Source of the DNA: Chloroflexota bacterium
GTDB lineage: Bacteria > Chloroflexota > UBA11872
DNA length: 64,000 nucleotides
Direction of reading: 5' to 3'
Assembly: GCA_022824495.1 (NCBI GenBank)
Contig: JAJDZU010000011.1
Span: 1 to 64,000, forward strand
Shown here: positions 1 through 8,101 of the stretch, one piece after another
How positions within the stretch are numbered: the first letter of the stretch is position 1
How the letters are laid out: the number at the start of each line of letters is the position of its first letter
Program-made: the position numbers and the translations under genes
The notes under the pieces: generated by a model
Databases searched by the model: none
What the model was told of the DNA's origin: nothing
The model's input: the letters and a program-made list of their open reading frames with translations, nothing else

Positions 1-906
1 ACAGCGCCAGCCGTCGCCGGCCGCATCAAGGCCTCCCCGCTGGCCAAACGCGTGGCCCGCGAACTGGGCGTTGACCTTGCACGCGTCGTCGGCTCGGGCC
101 CAGGCGGTCGAATCATCGAGAAGGACGTATCGGCCGCAGCCGCCGCCCCGGCGGTCGCGCCCATGCCGGTCGCCGCGGCCCCGCCGCTGGCTCCGGCCGC
201 CGCCGCGCCCGACGTGGCCGCCGGCCAGGTCATTCCGTTGGAAGGCGTGCGCCGCGTCATCGCCGAGCGCATGCAGCAAAGCTTGCAGGGCAGCGCCCAG
301 GTCACCCTGGTCGCCGAGGCCGACGCCCGGCGCTTCCACGAACTGCGCACCGAGTTGGCCAGCCGTCATGAGTCGACCCTTGGCTTCCGCATCAGCTACA
401 ACGACCTGCTGATCCGCATCTGCGCCCACGCGCTGCGCGAACACCCGCGCGCCAACTCCAGCCTGGAAGGCGACGCCATTCGCCTGCACGACGTGGTCAA
501 CGTGGGCCTGGCCATCGAGGCCGGCGGCGACCTGGTGGTCGCGAACGTCAAGCAGGCCGACCGCAAGTCGCTGGTGGAGATAGCCTCCGACCTGCGCGGC
601 CTGGTTGACCGTGCCCAAGGCAATCGCCTGGACCTGGACGACATCACCGGCGGCACGTTCACCATTTCCAACCTCGGCGTCTACGGCATCGACGCCTTCA
701 CGCCGGTGCTCAACCCGCCCGAGTCGGCCATCCTCGGCGTTGGCTCCCTGCGTGAGAAGGCCGTCGCCCGCGACGGCGAGGTGAGCGCCGAACTCTCCAT
801 GACCCTCAGCCTCACCTTCGACCACCGCATCATCGACGGCGCCCCCGCCGCCCGCTTCCTGGCCCGAATCCGGGAGTTGATCGAACAGCCGTACCTCTTG
901 CTGTAG
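1..906 (+). CDS. Dihydrolipoamide acyltransferase (E2), C-terminal part, cut by window edge
   Basis: E2 core of a 2-oxoacid dehydrogenase complex, moving an acyl group from lipoyl-lysine to CoA. The frame is open from base 1, so the lipoyl domain lies outside the window. The first residues form the E3-binding peripheral subunit domain (ASPLAKRVARELGVDL, then GSGPGGRIIEKDV). An Ala/Pro-rich linker of about 45 residues follows, then the catalytic domain with the active-site signature DHRIIDGAPAARFL near the C-terminus. Whether the substrate is pyruvate, 2-oxoglutarate or a branched-chain oxoacid cannot be told from this part. No partner E1 or E3 gene is visible downstream. Confidence 0.92.
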   Translation, partial: TAPAVAGRIKASPLAKRVARELGVDLARVVGSGPGGRIIEKDVSAAAAAPAVAPMPVAAAPPLAPAAAAPDVAAGQVIPLEGVRRVIAERMQQSLQGSAQVTLVAEADARRFHELRTELASRHESTLGFRISYNDLLIRICAHALREHPRANSSLEGDAIRLHDVVNVGLAIEAGGDLVVANVKQADRKSLVEIASDLRGLVDRAQGNRLDLDDITGGTFTISNLGVYGIDAFTPVLNPPESAILGVGSLREKAVARDGEVSAELSMTLSLTFDHRIIDGAPAARFLARIRELIEQPYLLL

Positions 907-953
907 CGGGTTATTGGGGCCGGGGCCTTAGTGAATGTAGTAAGTGCGAACGT

Positions 954-1208
954 TCAATTTGCTCGCGCTACTAGATGCACCTCAGTCAACGTGGCCGTCA
1001 GCCGACCAGACTCACTGATCCGCACCTGCATTCTGCAGTCGGCTAGATCCAACTCCTCGACGAGATCCTCGAGAACCGACGACGTCACAACCTCGCCACG
1101 CTTGAGTTTCGATAGGGACGGCTGGCTAACGCCGAGTTCGGACGCTACGCCCGCAAGTGTTTTCAGTGCATGACGAATTACAAAGAAGTCAAGGAATGAC
1201 CAAAGAGA
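954..1208 (-). pseudogene. XRE-type helix-turn-helix (antitoxin-like) remnant without a start codon
   Basis: An 84-codon open stretch on the minus strand reads as a compact helix-turn-helix protein: the core LAGVASELGVSQPSLSKLK is a standard HTH, followed by LEDLVEELDLADCRMQVRIS, as in short XRE/HigA-like antitoxins. The stretch is bounded upstream by TGA (1209-1211) and holds no ATG, GTG or TTG before the HTH, so the start has been lost or an unusual codon is used. No toxin gene is adjacent. I read it as a decayed antitoxin; a functional gene with a non-canonical start remains possible. Confidence 0.5.
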
Positions 1209-1211
1209 TCA

Positions 1212-1473
1212 GTCTCGTATAGCGCCTGCAACGGTGCGGGGGCCTTAGGGGGCGAAGTCATTGTGCTCCGGCGCCAGCCTATGCCGCTGCGTTCCTAGCC
1301 ATCAGGCACCAGGTCCACGATCTCGTCGGTCGTCAGGTTGATGTCAACAACTTTGAGGTCAAGCGGGGAGCGTCTAGTGCTATTGCCCCTGCGTGGATTC
1401 AGGCGGGAACGCCGGGATGCCGAGGGAGTAGTCTGGGGTTGGCGGCAGGGGTTGTAGCGAAGGATCGTGGAGC
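1212..1473. other. Intergenic stretch before the toxin-antitoxin pair
   Basis: No convincing gene. A short minus-strand stretch ending at 1295 reads LKVVDINLTTDEIVDLVPDG, which looks protein-like and may be the tail of another decayed small gene, but its upstream part is low-complexity and unconvincing. Confidence 0.3.
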
Positions 1474-2208
1474 GTGGTGTCAGTCTCGGACCAGCCGCGC
1501 GTGGCGGCGTCTCTGGATCGACCACCTGGGTTGCTGGAGGGGTCAGACCTCTGGCGCAGGCGGCTCACGCTTCCCACCTATACCGTGGCTGAGGCGGGGC
1601 GCTACGCGCAGGCCAAGCCGCAGACCGTTGGCTCCTGGTTTCGGGGTGGTGCGACGCACGGGCCGGCACTGCCTGGCCGTAAGGCCGGGGAACGGCTGAA
1701 CTACTTCGAGGCTGTGGAAGTGGCATTCGTCGCCGCGTTTCGGAGCTATGGCGTCCGACTGCGGAATCTGAGGGAGGCGCGCGCATACTTCCAAGTGCTG
1801 CTCCAGACGGAATATCCGTTCGCCACCCAGCAGTTCTTCACGGAAGGCACCCGGGTTCTGCGGGAATGGGGCGCCCGACAGGAGCTTGCGGACTTCACGG
1901 AGGTCGTCATCGGCGATAAGCACGGGCAACTGGCCTGGGCCGGTCTGCTTGGCGAGAAGTTCCATACATTCGACTACGAGCACGGTCTGGCGCTCCGCTG
2001 GCATGTGGCGGGCCGGAATTCGCCGGTGCAAATTGATCCGCGCATCTCATTTGGGGCCCCGAGCGTGCACGGGATTCCGACGTGGGCTATCCGTGGGCGA
2101 GTGCTGGCTGGCGAGTCAGTTTCTGAGATCGGCGACGACTTTGGCCTTGAGGAGCACGAAGTAATCGCCGGTCTGGAGTTCGAGGATCTGAAACTCAGGG
2201 CTGCGTGA
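1474..2208 (+). CDS. DUF433-type antitoxin with N-terminal MerR-like helix-turn-helix
   Basis: Probable antitoxin of a type II toxin-antitoxin pair. The conserved part begins near residue 32 (TLPTYTVAEAGRYAQAKPQTVGSWFRGG), a winged-helix region resembling MerR/DUF433 antitoxins; the last 65 residues (PRISFGAPSVHGIPTWAIRGR...GESVSEIGDDFGLEEHEVIAGLEFE) are the DUF433 DNA-binding module. The GTG start is tentative because the first 30 residues are poorly conserved-looking. Its stop overlaps the start of the next gene (GTGA), so the two are translationally coupled, as usual for antitoxin-toxin pairs. It would repress its own promoter and neutralise the downstream PIN-like protein. Confidence 0.7.
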   Translation: MVSVSDQPRVAASLDRPPGLLEGSDLWRRRLTLPTYTVAEAGRYAQAKPQTVGSWFRGGATHGPALPGRKAGERLNYFEAVEVAFVAAFRSYGVRLRNLREARAYFQVLLQTEYPFATQQFFTEGTRVLREWGARQELADFTEVVIGDKHGQLAWAGLLGEKFHTFDYEHGLALRWHVAGRNSPVQIDPRISFGAPSVHGIPTWAIRGRVLAGESVSEIGDDFGLEEHEVIAGLEFEDLKLRAA

Positions 2209-2600
2209 CCTTTTTCTTCGATCGCTGCGTGGGCATACAAGTCCCTCGGACCTTGCGGGCGTTCAAGCGCTTCCCCGTCGAGATTCGCTATCACCAGGAG
2301 GTCTTTGGCCTGGACCGGGCGACGCTGCTGGATGATCAGTGGATGCGGCCTGTGGCGCAGGACGGCTGGATCGTGGTCACGCAGGACTACCGCTTTCTTC
2401 GCGTGGCGGCCACGCAGGAGGCGATTCGCCAGCACAAGGCCGCCGTCTTCTATCTCTGGGGAGCGAATGCGCTGGCCTGGCAGACAGCCCGGGTGTTCCT
2501 GTGGGCGCTTCCCCGGATGATCAAGTGCGTTCAGGACACGGATCCGCCCTACGTGTATCGAGTCGAGAGAGGCAGCAGGATCCGCGCCGTTTCTCTGTGA
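2205..2600 (+). CDS. PIN-like (DUF5615/VapC45-type) toxin
   Basis: Predicted small ribonuclease toxin paired with the upstream DUF433 protein. The N-terminus FFFDRCVGIQVPRTLRAF has the acidic residue and layout of PIN-like DUF5615/VapC45 proteins, and the second acidic cluster lies in WIVVTQDYRFLR, typical of the second PIN strand. Length, 131 residues, fits the family. It starts inside the stop codon of the antitoxin gene. RNA target unknown. Assignment rests on context and these motifs, not on an alignment. Confidence 0.65.
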   Translation: MTFFFDRCVGIQVPRTLRAFKRFPVEIRYHQEVFGLDRATLLDDQWMRPVAQDGWIVVTQDYRFLRVAATQEAIRQHKAAVFYLWGANALAWQTARVFLWALPRMIKCVQDTDPPYVYRVERGSRIRAVSL

Positions 2601-2665
2601 CTGCCTGGCGATACGCACCGGCAGGGCTGGCATGATGCCGGGAGTTCGCTGGAGTGGGGTGGGTT

Positions 2666-3490
2666 ATGGATTTGGTTGAGTCGCACGTACACATTTGGAC
2701 GATCCGGGACCCGAGGTTCGGACGTCATCCGGAGTCCGATTTCACGCCGGACATCGAGGCGGCTCCGGCGGACCTGTTTGGGGCCCAGGACGAGATTGGC
2801 GGCGTGGCCTGGACGGTGTTGATCCAGCCGCGCTACTACCTGTGGGATAACTCGTACCTGATCCAGGCGGCGGAGGCATATCCGGACCGGCTGGTGGTGG
2901 CTGGCCGGGTTGATCCGCTAGTGCCGGACGCGCCCGACGCCTTGCGCGAGCTGATGGGGCACCCGCAGCTCCGCGGGATCCGTCTGGCACCGAACACCGA
3001 TCCGGAGGTCCGCTGGCTGGACGATCCTTCCCAGGATGCGCTGTGGGAGACGGCGGCCGCCACGGACGCCACTATCGGTCTCCTGATCAACTGGCGGCAG
3101 CTCCCGCAGGCAAACGCGATGGCTGCGCGGCATCCCGACGTGACGGTCGTCATCGACCACCTCGGCTCGCCGGATTACCGCGACCCGGACTCACTGACCA
3201 ACCTGTTGGCGCTGTCCGAGCGGCCGAACGTGTTCGTCAAGCTTTCGGGCTATCCCAACGGCAGCCGCGCCGCCTATCCATACCGCGAGGCCCATCCCCT
3301 CATCGAGCGCGTCTACCGGGCCTTTGGTCCCCAGCGACTCATGTGGGGCACCGACTGGCCCGTGTGCCTGACCAGCGCGACGTACAAGGAGGCGTTCGAT
3401 TCGGCGTGGAACCTGCCGTTCCTCAGCGAAGCCGACCGAAAATGGATTTTTGCTCACACCGCCAGGCGTGCGTGGGGAATCGGCGAGTAG
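2666..3490 (+). CDS. Amidohydrolase-2 family metal-dependent hydrolase
   Basis: TIM-barrel hydrolase of the amidohydrolase_2 group, which includes L-fuconolactonase, 4-sulfomuconolactonase and related lactonases or decarboxylases. Metal motifs are visible: HVH in the first strand (ESHVHIW), VIDHLG in the middle, and GTDWPV near the end, whose Asp is the catalytic or metal residue. I chose the ATG at 2666 because a GGAG-rich ribosome site (2651-2659) precedes it and the first strand begins immediately after; an in-frame start at 2654 is also possible. It stands alone between the toxin-antitoxin pair and decayed sequence, so the substrate is not indicated. Confidence 0.85.
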   Translation: MDLVESHVHIWTIRDPRFGRHPESDFTPDIEAAPADLFGAQDEIGGVAWTVLIQPRYYLWDNSYLIQAAEAYPDRLVVAGRVDPLVPDAPDALRELMGHPQLRGIRLAPNTDPEVRWLDDPSQDALWETAAATDATIGLLINWRQLPQANAMAARHPDVTVVIDHLGSPDYRDPDSLTNLLALSERPNVFVKLSGYPNGSRAAYPYREAHPLIERVYRAFGPQRLMWGTDWPVCLTSATYKEAFDSAWNLPFLSEADRKWIFAHTARRAWGIGE

Positions 3491-3885
3491 CGGCCGGTGG
3501 ACAGTGGCTGGATTCGAGCGTTGATCGAGCGGTTGAGTCCGCTAAGCGTCCGAGAGACTTCAGCCGCGTGCGTAAGCAGAGGGGTTGCTTGGTCAGGTGA
3601 GACCATTCCTAAGCATTGCGCCAGGATTAAGGTGGTTTCCATTTCTGCCGGAGAACTGCTGGCTTTCCCGAGAATGTGAAGGAAATCTCTTGACCCGCGT
3701 CGGCCTGCGCCTTCCGCGCTAATGGCCGCAACCGACACCGCCGCCCGGCGAACTTGACCTGTCATCCCAGTCCGCTCGTCTGTTGGAATTCGGGCGCGTG
3801 CCTGGTAAACCACTTTCGCCAGCTCGAGCGTTCGTTTTCAGACCGCTAAGTCCTGATGACTCCTGACCGCGCTCAACACTCCCAC
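3454..3885 (-). pseudogene. Four-helix-bundle protein (S23/TIGR02436-like) interrupted by an in-frame stop
   Basis: Reading the minus strand from a GTG at 3885 gives HQDLAV-stop-KRTLELAKVVYQ, then GMTGQVRRAAVSVAA and AEGAGRR, the unmistakable pattern of the small four-helix-bundle family once called 23S intervening-sequence proteins. The TGA at 3838-3840 stands exactly where the family carries its conserved Trp (YQDLxVW), so a TGG to TGA change is likely. The 3' end runs into the tail of the convergent amidohydrolase gene. Either a decayed gene or a sequencing error. Confidence 0.65.
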
Positions 3886-3976
3886 TTCCTACCTCGTAAC
3901 AACCAACACCACCCCCGACCCATCACCTCGTCAGCACCCACGCACCACAGGCCACCCGCCTCAGCTTAAAAGAGTT

Positions 3977-4011
3977 CCGGGTGCAAAGCCGGGCGGGGGC
4001 CTTGCACCCGG
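3977..4011. repeat. Perfect 10-bp inverted repeat (hairpin)
   Basis: CCGGGTGCAA (3977-3986) is answered exactly by TTGCACCCGG (4002-4011) across a 15-base G/C-rich loop. There is no T-run on either side, so it is not an ordinary intrinsic terminator. It ends five bases before the GTGCG that may be the 5' end of a group II intron fragment; class C introns favour insertion just after such stem-loops. Confidence 0.6.
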
Positions 4012-4016
4012 ATGAG

Positions 4017-4380
4017 GTGCGTGAAGCGACCCTATGCAGCCCGGAGATGCTGCTCCATGTCAGGGCAACTGCCGGCCGCCGAAGAGCCAACGGCCCGTGC
4101 AGTGGGTGAGTAAACGACAGGAAGGACGTAAACGGCCGTAAACCCGCGCGCACAGAAACTGCTGAGCGTGTGCGAGTTCGCGTCCGCAGCGTGCTTCGCG
4201 AACCTCAACCTGCCTTCGAACGCAGGAGGTTGCTCGAAGACCGGCGCAAGCCTGCCTATTGGCTCACACCCTTCCGCCCAGGAGTCACGGACCGTGACGT
4301 GATGTTCCAAATTGCCCAATTGGAACGATGAGCCCGCCACGCGAATGCCACGGCCCGTCACCGGATGAACACCTTTGAAC
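4017..4380 (+). mobile_element. Probable 5' fragment of a group II intron (domain I only)
   Basis: The stretch opens with GTGCG, the group II 5' end consensus, and is rich in nested stem-loops and unpaired purine tracts such as TAAACGACAGGAAGGACG, which resembles conserved domain I segments of bacterial introns. No open reading frame fits it. No reverse-transcriptase/maturase gene and no recognisable domain V hairpin follow before 4656, so it would be a dead 5' remnant. The 3' limit is a guess. Recognition is by pattern memory only; a covariance-model search is needed. Confidence 0.4.
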
Positions 4381-4582
4381 TCCGCGCGTCATGCGCGTAG
4401 AGATCCGTTGCGTTCGCCCGAGGCGCAGCGGCTGTAACTTCGGCGCCACGGTATGGCCTGCGGAATGAGACAACCGTCACATTGCTTACAGACGCACCAG
4501 TCCGATTGGCCTACGCGAGAGCGCGCTTGCCGGCCCCGGGCCCCAAGCACCGCGGGCCGCGGTCCAGGCCGGGTTAAGCGAC
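4381..4582. other. Non-coding stretch between intron-like fragment and hairpin
   Basis: No credible gene on either strand. One imperfect hairpin (CCGTTGCG pairing with CGCAGCGG, beginning near 4405) is present. It may be the remainder of the intron-like element or plain spacer. Confidence 0.3.
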
Positions 4583-4614
4583 CAGCCCGGCCGGAGATTC
4601 CTCCGGCCGGGCTG
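4583..4614. terminator. Strong 14-bp hairpin downstream of the solute-binding protein gene
   Basis: CAGCCCGGCCGGAG and CTCCGGCCGGGCTG pair perfectly around the loop ATTC. It lies about 40 bases past the 3' end of the minus-strand solute-binding protein gene, the right place for its transcription end. There is no T-tract in either direction, so its strength as an intrinsic terminator is uncertain; it may instead protect the mRNA 3' end. Confidence 0.5.
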
Positions 4615-4655
4615 GGCCACTTCGGCGACGCTAATGCGCCGCAGGGTTTACGCCG

Positions 4656-6182
4656 CTATGGGTAAACCGGAGAGCTGACGAACGGCGCGGGGCCGTCGTA
4701 CGAGGACAGGTGCCGAACACCCCAGTCCTGGGCGGCCTGCAGGGACTCGGCCGGCGACTGGTCGCCAACCCAACCCTTCTGGCCGAGGGCTCGGTGCTGC
4801 AGCCACCACTCCCGCCACGTGTTGAACGGGTAGAGGCTGCGGTTGTCCGGTCGGTCCGCGTAGACCTTCAGCCACTTCATCCCCTCCGGCGGCGGAGCCA
4901 CCGAAGTCGGGGCGCCGATGGCGTCCCGGTGAACCGGCATGTGACCGCGGTCGATACCAACCCGGCCCTGGTACTCCTCACCTGCGAGGAACACCGCCAG
5001 CGCCGTGGACTGCTCGATCGAGCCGTCGCGCGTGGCACTGTTGGTCACCAGGTCCGGCTGGTCGTTGGTGCTGTGACCCGGCGGCCCGCCGCGACCGGCG
5101 ATAACTTCCGGCAGCAGCGTCCAGGTGAACCGGTCCTTGATTCGCGGAACCGCGAATCCGGTCGAGTACACCCGGCCCGACGGCCAGATGCCGATCTTGC
5201 CGGCGGCAAACGGGTTGCCGTATTCACCGCCGAGCTCATTGACCTGGTCAGCCGGCGGCGACGTCTGATGCACGAAGATCTTGTTGATCAGGTATTCCCA
5301 GGCCTCGCCGGCCTCGGGCAGGTCGTACATCGTCTTGGACAACGTGTCGTTGAACGGCTTGGCCATGCCGTTTGAGTACATTTGCGGCATGTACTGGAAC
5401 TCGTAGTCGTCGCGCGCCCAGGTGCCGAATTCCCCATTCTCGGGGTTCGTCATCATGGCGTCCCACTCCGTCCAGTCGTCCCAGGTCCACGCACCCTCGC
5501 TGTCCGGCAGGGTGACGCCGGCAGCCTCGGCCAGCGAGATGTTCGCCACGAACCCGCTGATCGCGAACTGGAAGGGCATCCCGAATTGGGGGCCCGTCAT
5601 TTCGGTCGGCTGCGGGAACGAGTGGTCGATGTTGTTGAACGTGTACGCGTCCGGCAGGAAGTAGTAGTCCAGCGGATCGAAGTCGTCACGCTTGGCCAAC
5701 TCGCCCGAGATCTCGGTGAAGGCGTCCTCTTCGTGGAAGCGCAGGAAGTCCGACTGCGAGAGCAGCGCCACGTGCGGCGCCGTTCCGGCGGCGAACTGGA
5801 TCGCCAAGCTGTCGATCAGATTGGCGGCCGGTTCCAGCTTCACAAAGACGTCCGGTCGCTTCTCGGCGAAGCGTGCCAGGCCCCACTGCATGGCCGCGCC
5901 ACGCGGGCCGGCGGTGTGGTCCGTGACGAACCGGATCTCGACGTTCTCCCGCTCCATCATCGCTTCGGGGGCCGCTGTCGCAGCAGCAGGCGCGGCTGCC
6001 GCCGGAGCGGCCGTGGCTGGTGCCGCCGCGGCCGGAGCCGCCGTAGCCGCCGGGGCCGGAGCCTCTGCGGCTGCTGGCGCGGCGCTCTCACTCTCGCCGC
6101 AGGCGGCCAGCATGACCGCCGACGTTGCGCCAATCCCCATTCCGGCGACAAAGCGCCGACGGGTCAGGGCTGGAATATGCAT
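4656..6182 (-). CDS. Extracellular solute-binding protein of an ABC importer (Tat-exported lipoprotein)
   Basis: Binding protein that captures a solute, by family probably a sugar or oligosaccharide, outside the membrane. The N-terminus has a twin-arginine motif (TRRRFVAGMG) followed by a lipobox LAAC near residue 27, so it is likely Tat-exported and lipid-anchored. A low-complexity Ala/Pro/Thr tether of about 45 residues leads to the binding domain, starting VEIRFVTDHTAGPRG. Motifs GPQFGMPFQF and GGEYGNPFAAGK recur in the second solute-binding protein at 58.1 kb, so the two are paralogs. No permease or ATPase gene is near, so it is an orphan component. Confidence 0.88.
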   Translation of the reverse strand: MHIPALTRRRFVAGMGIGATSAVMLAACGESESAAPAAAEAPAPAATAAPAAAAPATAAPAAAAPAAATAAPEAMMERENVEIRFVTDHTAGPRGAAMQWGLARFAEKRPDVFVKLEPAANLIDSLAIQFAAGTAPHVALLSQSDFLRFHEEDAFTEISGELAKRDDFDPLDYYFLPDAYTFNNIDHSFPQPTEMTGPQFGMPFQFAISGFVANISLAEAAGVTLPDSEGAWTWDDWTEWDAMMTNPENGEFGTWARDDYEFQYMPQMYSNGMAKPFNDTLSKTMYDLPEAGEAWEYLINKIFVHQTSPPADQVNELGGEYGNPFAAGKIGIWPSGRVYSTGFAVPRIKDRFTWTLLPEVIAGRGGPPGHSTNDQPDLVTNSATRDGSIEQSTALAVFLAGEEYQGRVGIDRGHMPVHRDAIGAPTSVAPPPEGMKWLKVYADRPDNRSLYPFNTWREWWLQHRALGQKGWVGDQSPAESLQAAQDWGVRHLSSYDGPAPFVSSPVYP

Positions 6183-6413
6183 ACCCTTCTCCTCCGCCCC
6201 CGCCAGACGTGGTCCCCTGGGGGCCTAGCTGACCTCGCGCCACCTCCGGATTGTCCTGTGCACGTTACACAGCCCAAAAGCACGCAGGGGCCAGCGACAT
6301 TCGCTCGCGTACGGTGCGATATCCGGCCTAGTCGTGTCAAGTGATTCTTGGCCCGCCCTTGGTGGGCCAGCGAGCCGCCCCGACCTGGTCGCTGGCGACG
6401 CCTTCGGAAATAT

Positions 6414-6600
6414 CTACAGGTCGTCGGTGATTTCCGTGAACGCACCGTCTTCGTGGAAGCGCAGGAAGACCGACTGCGAGAGCAGCGCCACGTGCGGGGC
6501 CGTTCCGGCGGCGAAGCGGCTCGCCAGGCTGTCGATCTGGATGGCGGCCGGTTCCAGGTTCACGAAGACCCCGGTCGCTTCTCCGCGAAGCGCGCCGGGC
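6414..6600 (-). pseudogene. Broken partial copy of the neighbouring solute-binding protein gene
   Basis: About 60 codons read VFVNLEPAA...IDSLASRFAAGTAPHVALLSQS and FLRFHEDGAFTEI, matching closely the intact gene at roughly 5700-5880 in both protein and DNA. A base appears lost near the upstream end (EKRPDVFV in the intact gene becomes EATGVFV), a TAG ends it, and it lacks signal peptide and binding lobes. It is a degraded internal fragment left by duplication and deletion. Confidence 0.8.
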
Positions 6601-6607
6601 CGCCTAC

Positions 6608-6844
6608 TTAGGTGATGTCAATACGCTCCGACGTGCTGCTGGTCGCTCCGTCGTCTCGCTCGTCGACGGCCTGGATGCCGGCGTCCAGGACCTCTCGCAG
6701 GCTGATAAGAGCTTCCCGAACCGCGCCGCGCATGTGGCCGCCGGCCTTGCCCACGCCAACGCGCGGACGATCGATTTCGATCGTGATGCGAATTGGACCG
6801 GCATGAACGTGACCGCCGGCGCCGCCCTTGTCTTCGCTCGTCAT
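6608..6844 (-). CDS. Small hypothetical protein
   Basis: A 78-residue protein, not recognised. It starts with a Gly/His-rich segment (MTSEDKGGAGGHVHAG) and continues with a likely strand (PIRITIEIDRP) and amphipathic helix (GAVREALISLREVLDAGIQAV). The ATG at 6844 is preferred over the one at 6889 because an AGGA-type ribosome site lies just upstream and the first 15 residues of the longer form look random. No signal peptide or membrane segment. It stands alone between the broken solute-binding fragment and the zinc-ribbon regulator. Confidence 0.5.
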   Translation of the reverse strand: MTSEDKGGAGGHVHAGPIRITIEIDRPRVGVGKAGGHMRGAVREALISLREVLDAGIQAVDERDDGATSSTSERIDIT

Positions 6845-6990
6845 TCCGGGTCCTTGGCTCCAGGAAAGGTGAACTTTCAGTATATCCACGTCACGCTTGT
6901 GTCCAGGCGTTGTGGCGCACGACGCTTCTCCGGATGGTCAAGGCGGAACGAGAGGCCGTGGGACGCCCGTGACTCGAAAGTCACGGGCCG

Positions 6991-7479
6991 TCAGGACCGA
7001 GTCCGTGCCATCCGCGACGAGTCGGCGGCGAGGGCGCGACCGCAGTGCGTGCAGAAGTTTGCCGGCGAGTCGTTGGTCCGGCCACAGGCAGCGCACACCA
7101 CACTCATAGGGAACTGTGCGCCGCAGTTCGAACAATAGTTCGCATCGTCCGGATTGGAGTGACCGCAAGACTGACACGATCGTCGCCAGCGACCAGCGAC
7201 GGCGGGATTGCCCGGGCGTGACGGTGCGCCGTCACGGGCCGTGATGAGTTGCCGGGTATTCAGGTCAAGGGTCCGGGCCAACGCCCGAATGTCATCTTCC
7301 GGCACGAATGTGATCTTGCCCGTCTCGACATCACTCAGCCATGGCCGGTCCCGGCCGATTTCGGCGGCGACCTGAGACTGCGTGAAGCCGTGCAGTCGCC
7401 GCGCGGTGAAAATCAGACCGCCGAGCATTCCGCGATCAATGTCGTTGAATGCGCGCTTCTGTAGCTTGCGACGCGCCAT
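6991..7479 (-). CDS. XRE-family DNA-binding protein with C-terminal double zinc ribbon
   Basis: A two-part protein of 162 residues. Residues about 15-75 form an XRE/Cro helix-turn-helix (ARRLHGFTQSQVAAEIGRDR, LSDVETGK), likely binding DNA. The C-terminal half holds four CxxC pairs (CQSCGH, CSNCGA, CAACGR, CTHCGR), that is, two tandem zinc ribbons of the zinc-ribbon_2 type. The ATG at 7479 fits the domain start; an upstream in-frame ATG at 7560 would add a Cys/Ser-rich tail that looks non-coding. Target genes are unknown. The ribbon style resembles that on the three membrane proteins at 9.5-12.8 kb. Confidence 0.75.
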   Translation of the reverse strand: MARRKLQKRAFNDIDRGMLGGLIFTARRLHGFTQSQVAAEIGRDRPWLSDVETGKITFVPEDDIRALARTLDLNTRQLITARDGAPSRPGNPAVAGRWRRSCQSCGHSNPDDANYCSNCGAQFPMSVVCAACGRTNDSPANFCTHCGRALAADSSRMARTRS

Positions 7480-7670
7480 AGGCGACCGATTCAGTTGCCC
7501 GCAATCGCTGCGGCTATCCTGGCATGACGAGCTTGTCGAAGCTCGGCAATTTCGCAACAAACGTCCGGCATTCGGTAAAGCGTACCTGATAGCTGCCCGC
7601 TGGTATTCAGAATTGTCGCGACATTATGAACTGGGCGGCTAATGGTGCCCCGAGCCCGGGCGCGATTCCG

Positions 7671-8084
7671 TTAGGGAATGGTGATCTCCTGGCCAACCTG
7701 CAGGGCGTCGGGGTTCACGATGCGGTTGGCGTCCACCAGCTCATCCACGGTCACGTTAAAGCGTGCGGCAATGCCCGAGAGCGTATCGCCGGGCTGGACG
7801 ACGTAGACCGTCGCGGTTGGCGTTGGCGTGGGCCGAGGAATCGGTGTAGCCGTGGGGGTGGGTTCCGGCGTAGGCGTCGCAATTACGGTGTCAAAGGCCG
7901 CGTTGGGGGTATCGGGCGTCGGCGTGATTGCCGTGGCGGGCGTTGGTGTCGTCGCCACGACCGACGATTCGTCCTCACGCGGTCGAAGCAGCACCACCCA
8001 TAGCAGGAACACGATGAAAGCGACCACCAGCAGCCCGGCCAGCAACTCGCCGCCGCGGGCGAAGGTGCTCTCGGAGTCCTGCAT
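7671..8084 (-). CDS. Membrane-anchored LysM domain protein
   Basis: A 137-residue protein with one transmembrane helix near residues 14-33 (LLAGLLVVAFIVFLLWVVLL), a Thr/Pro-rich spacer of about 50 residues, and a single C-terminal LysM domain (YVVQPGDTLSGIAARFNVTV...NPDALQVGQEITIP). LysM modules bind the GlcNAc backbone of peptidoglycan or related glycans, so the protein probably sits on the outer face of the membrane. No catalytic domain. It follows the UDP-glucose dehydrogenase gene on the same strand with an 17-bp gap, and the two may be cotranscribed. Confidence 0.85.
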   Translation of the reverse strand: MQDSESTFARGGELLAGLLVVAFIVFLLWVVLLRPREDESSVVATTPTPATAITPTPDTPNAAFDTVIATPTPEPTPTATPIPRPTPTPTATVYVVQPGDTLSGIAARFNVTVDELVDANRIVNPDALQVGQEITIP

Positions 8085-8101
8085 GGCTGTGCCCGCCGCG
8101 C

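Noticed and set aside
3838-3840. In-frame TGA in the four-helix-bundle gene as a selenocysteine codon
   Set aside because: The family has Trp here, not Cys, and no SECIS-like hairpin follows; a nonsense mutation is simpler.
5960-6085. GC-rich near-periodic DNA that looked like a tandem repeat
   Set aside because: It encodes the Ala/Pro/Thr tether of the solute-binding lipoprotein; low-complexity coding, no fixed unit.
6335-6340. TTGACA on the minus strand as -35 box of the first solute-binding protein gene
   Set aside because: No acceptable -10 hexamer occurs 16-18 bases downstream.
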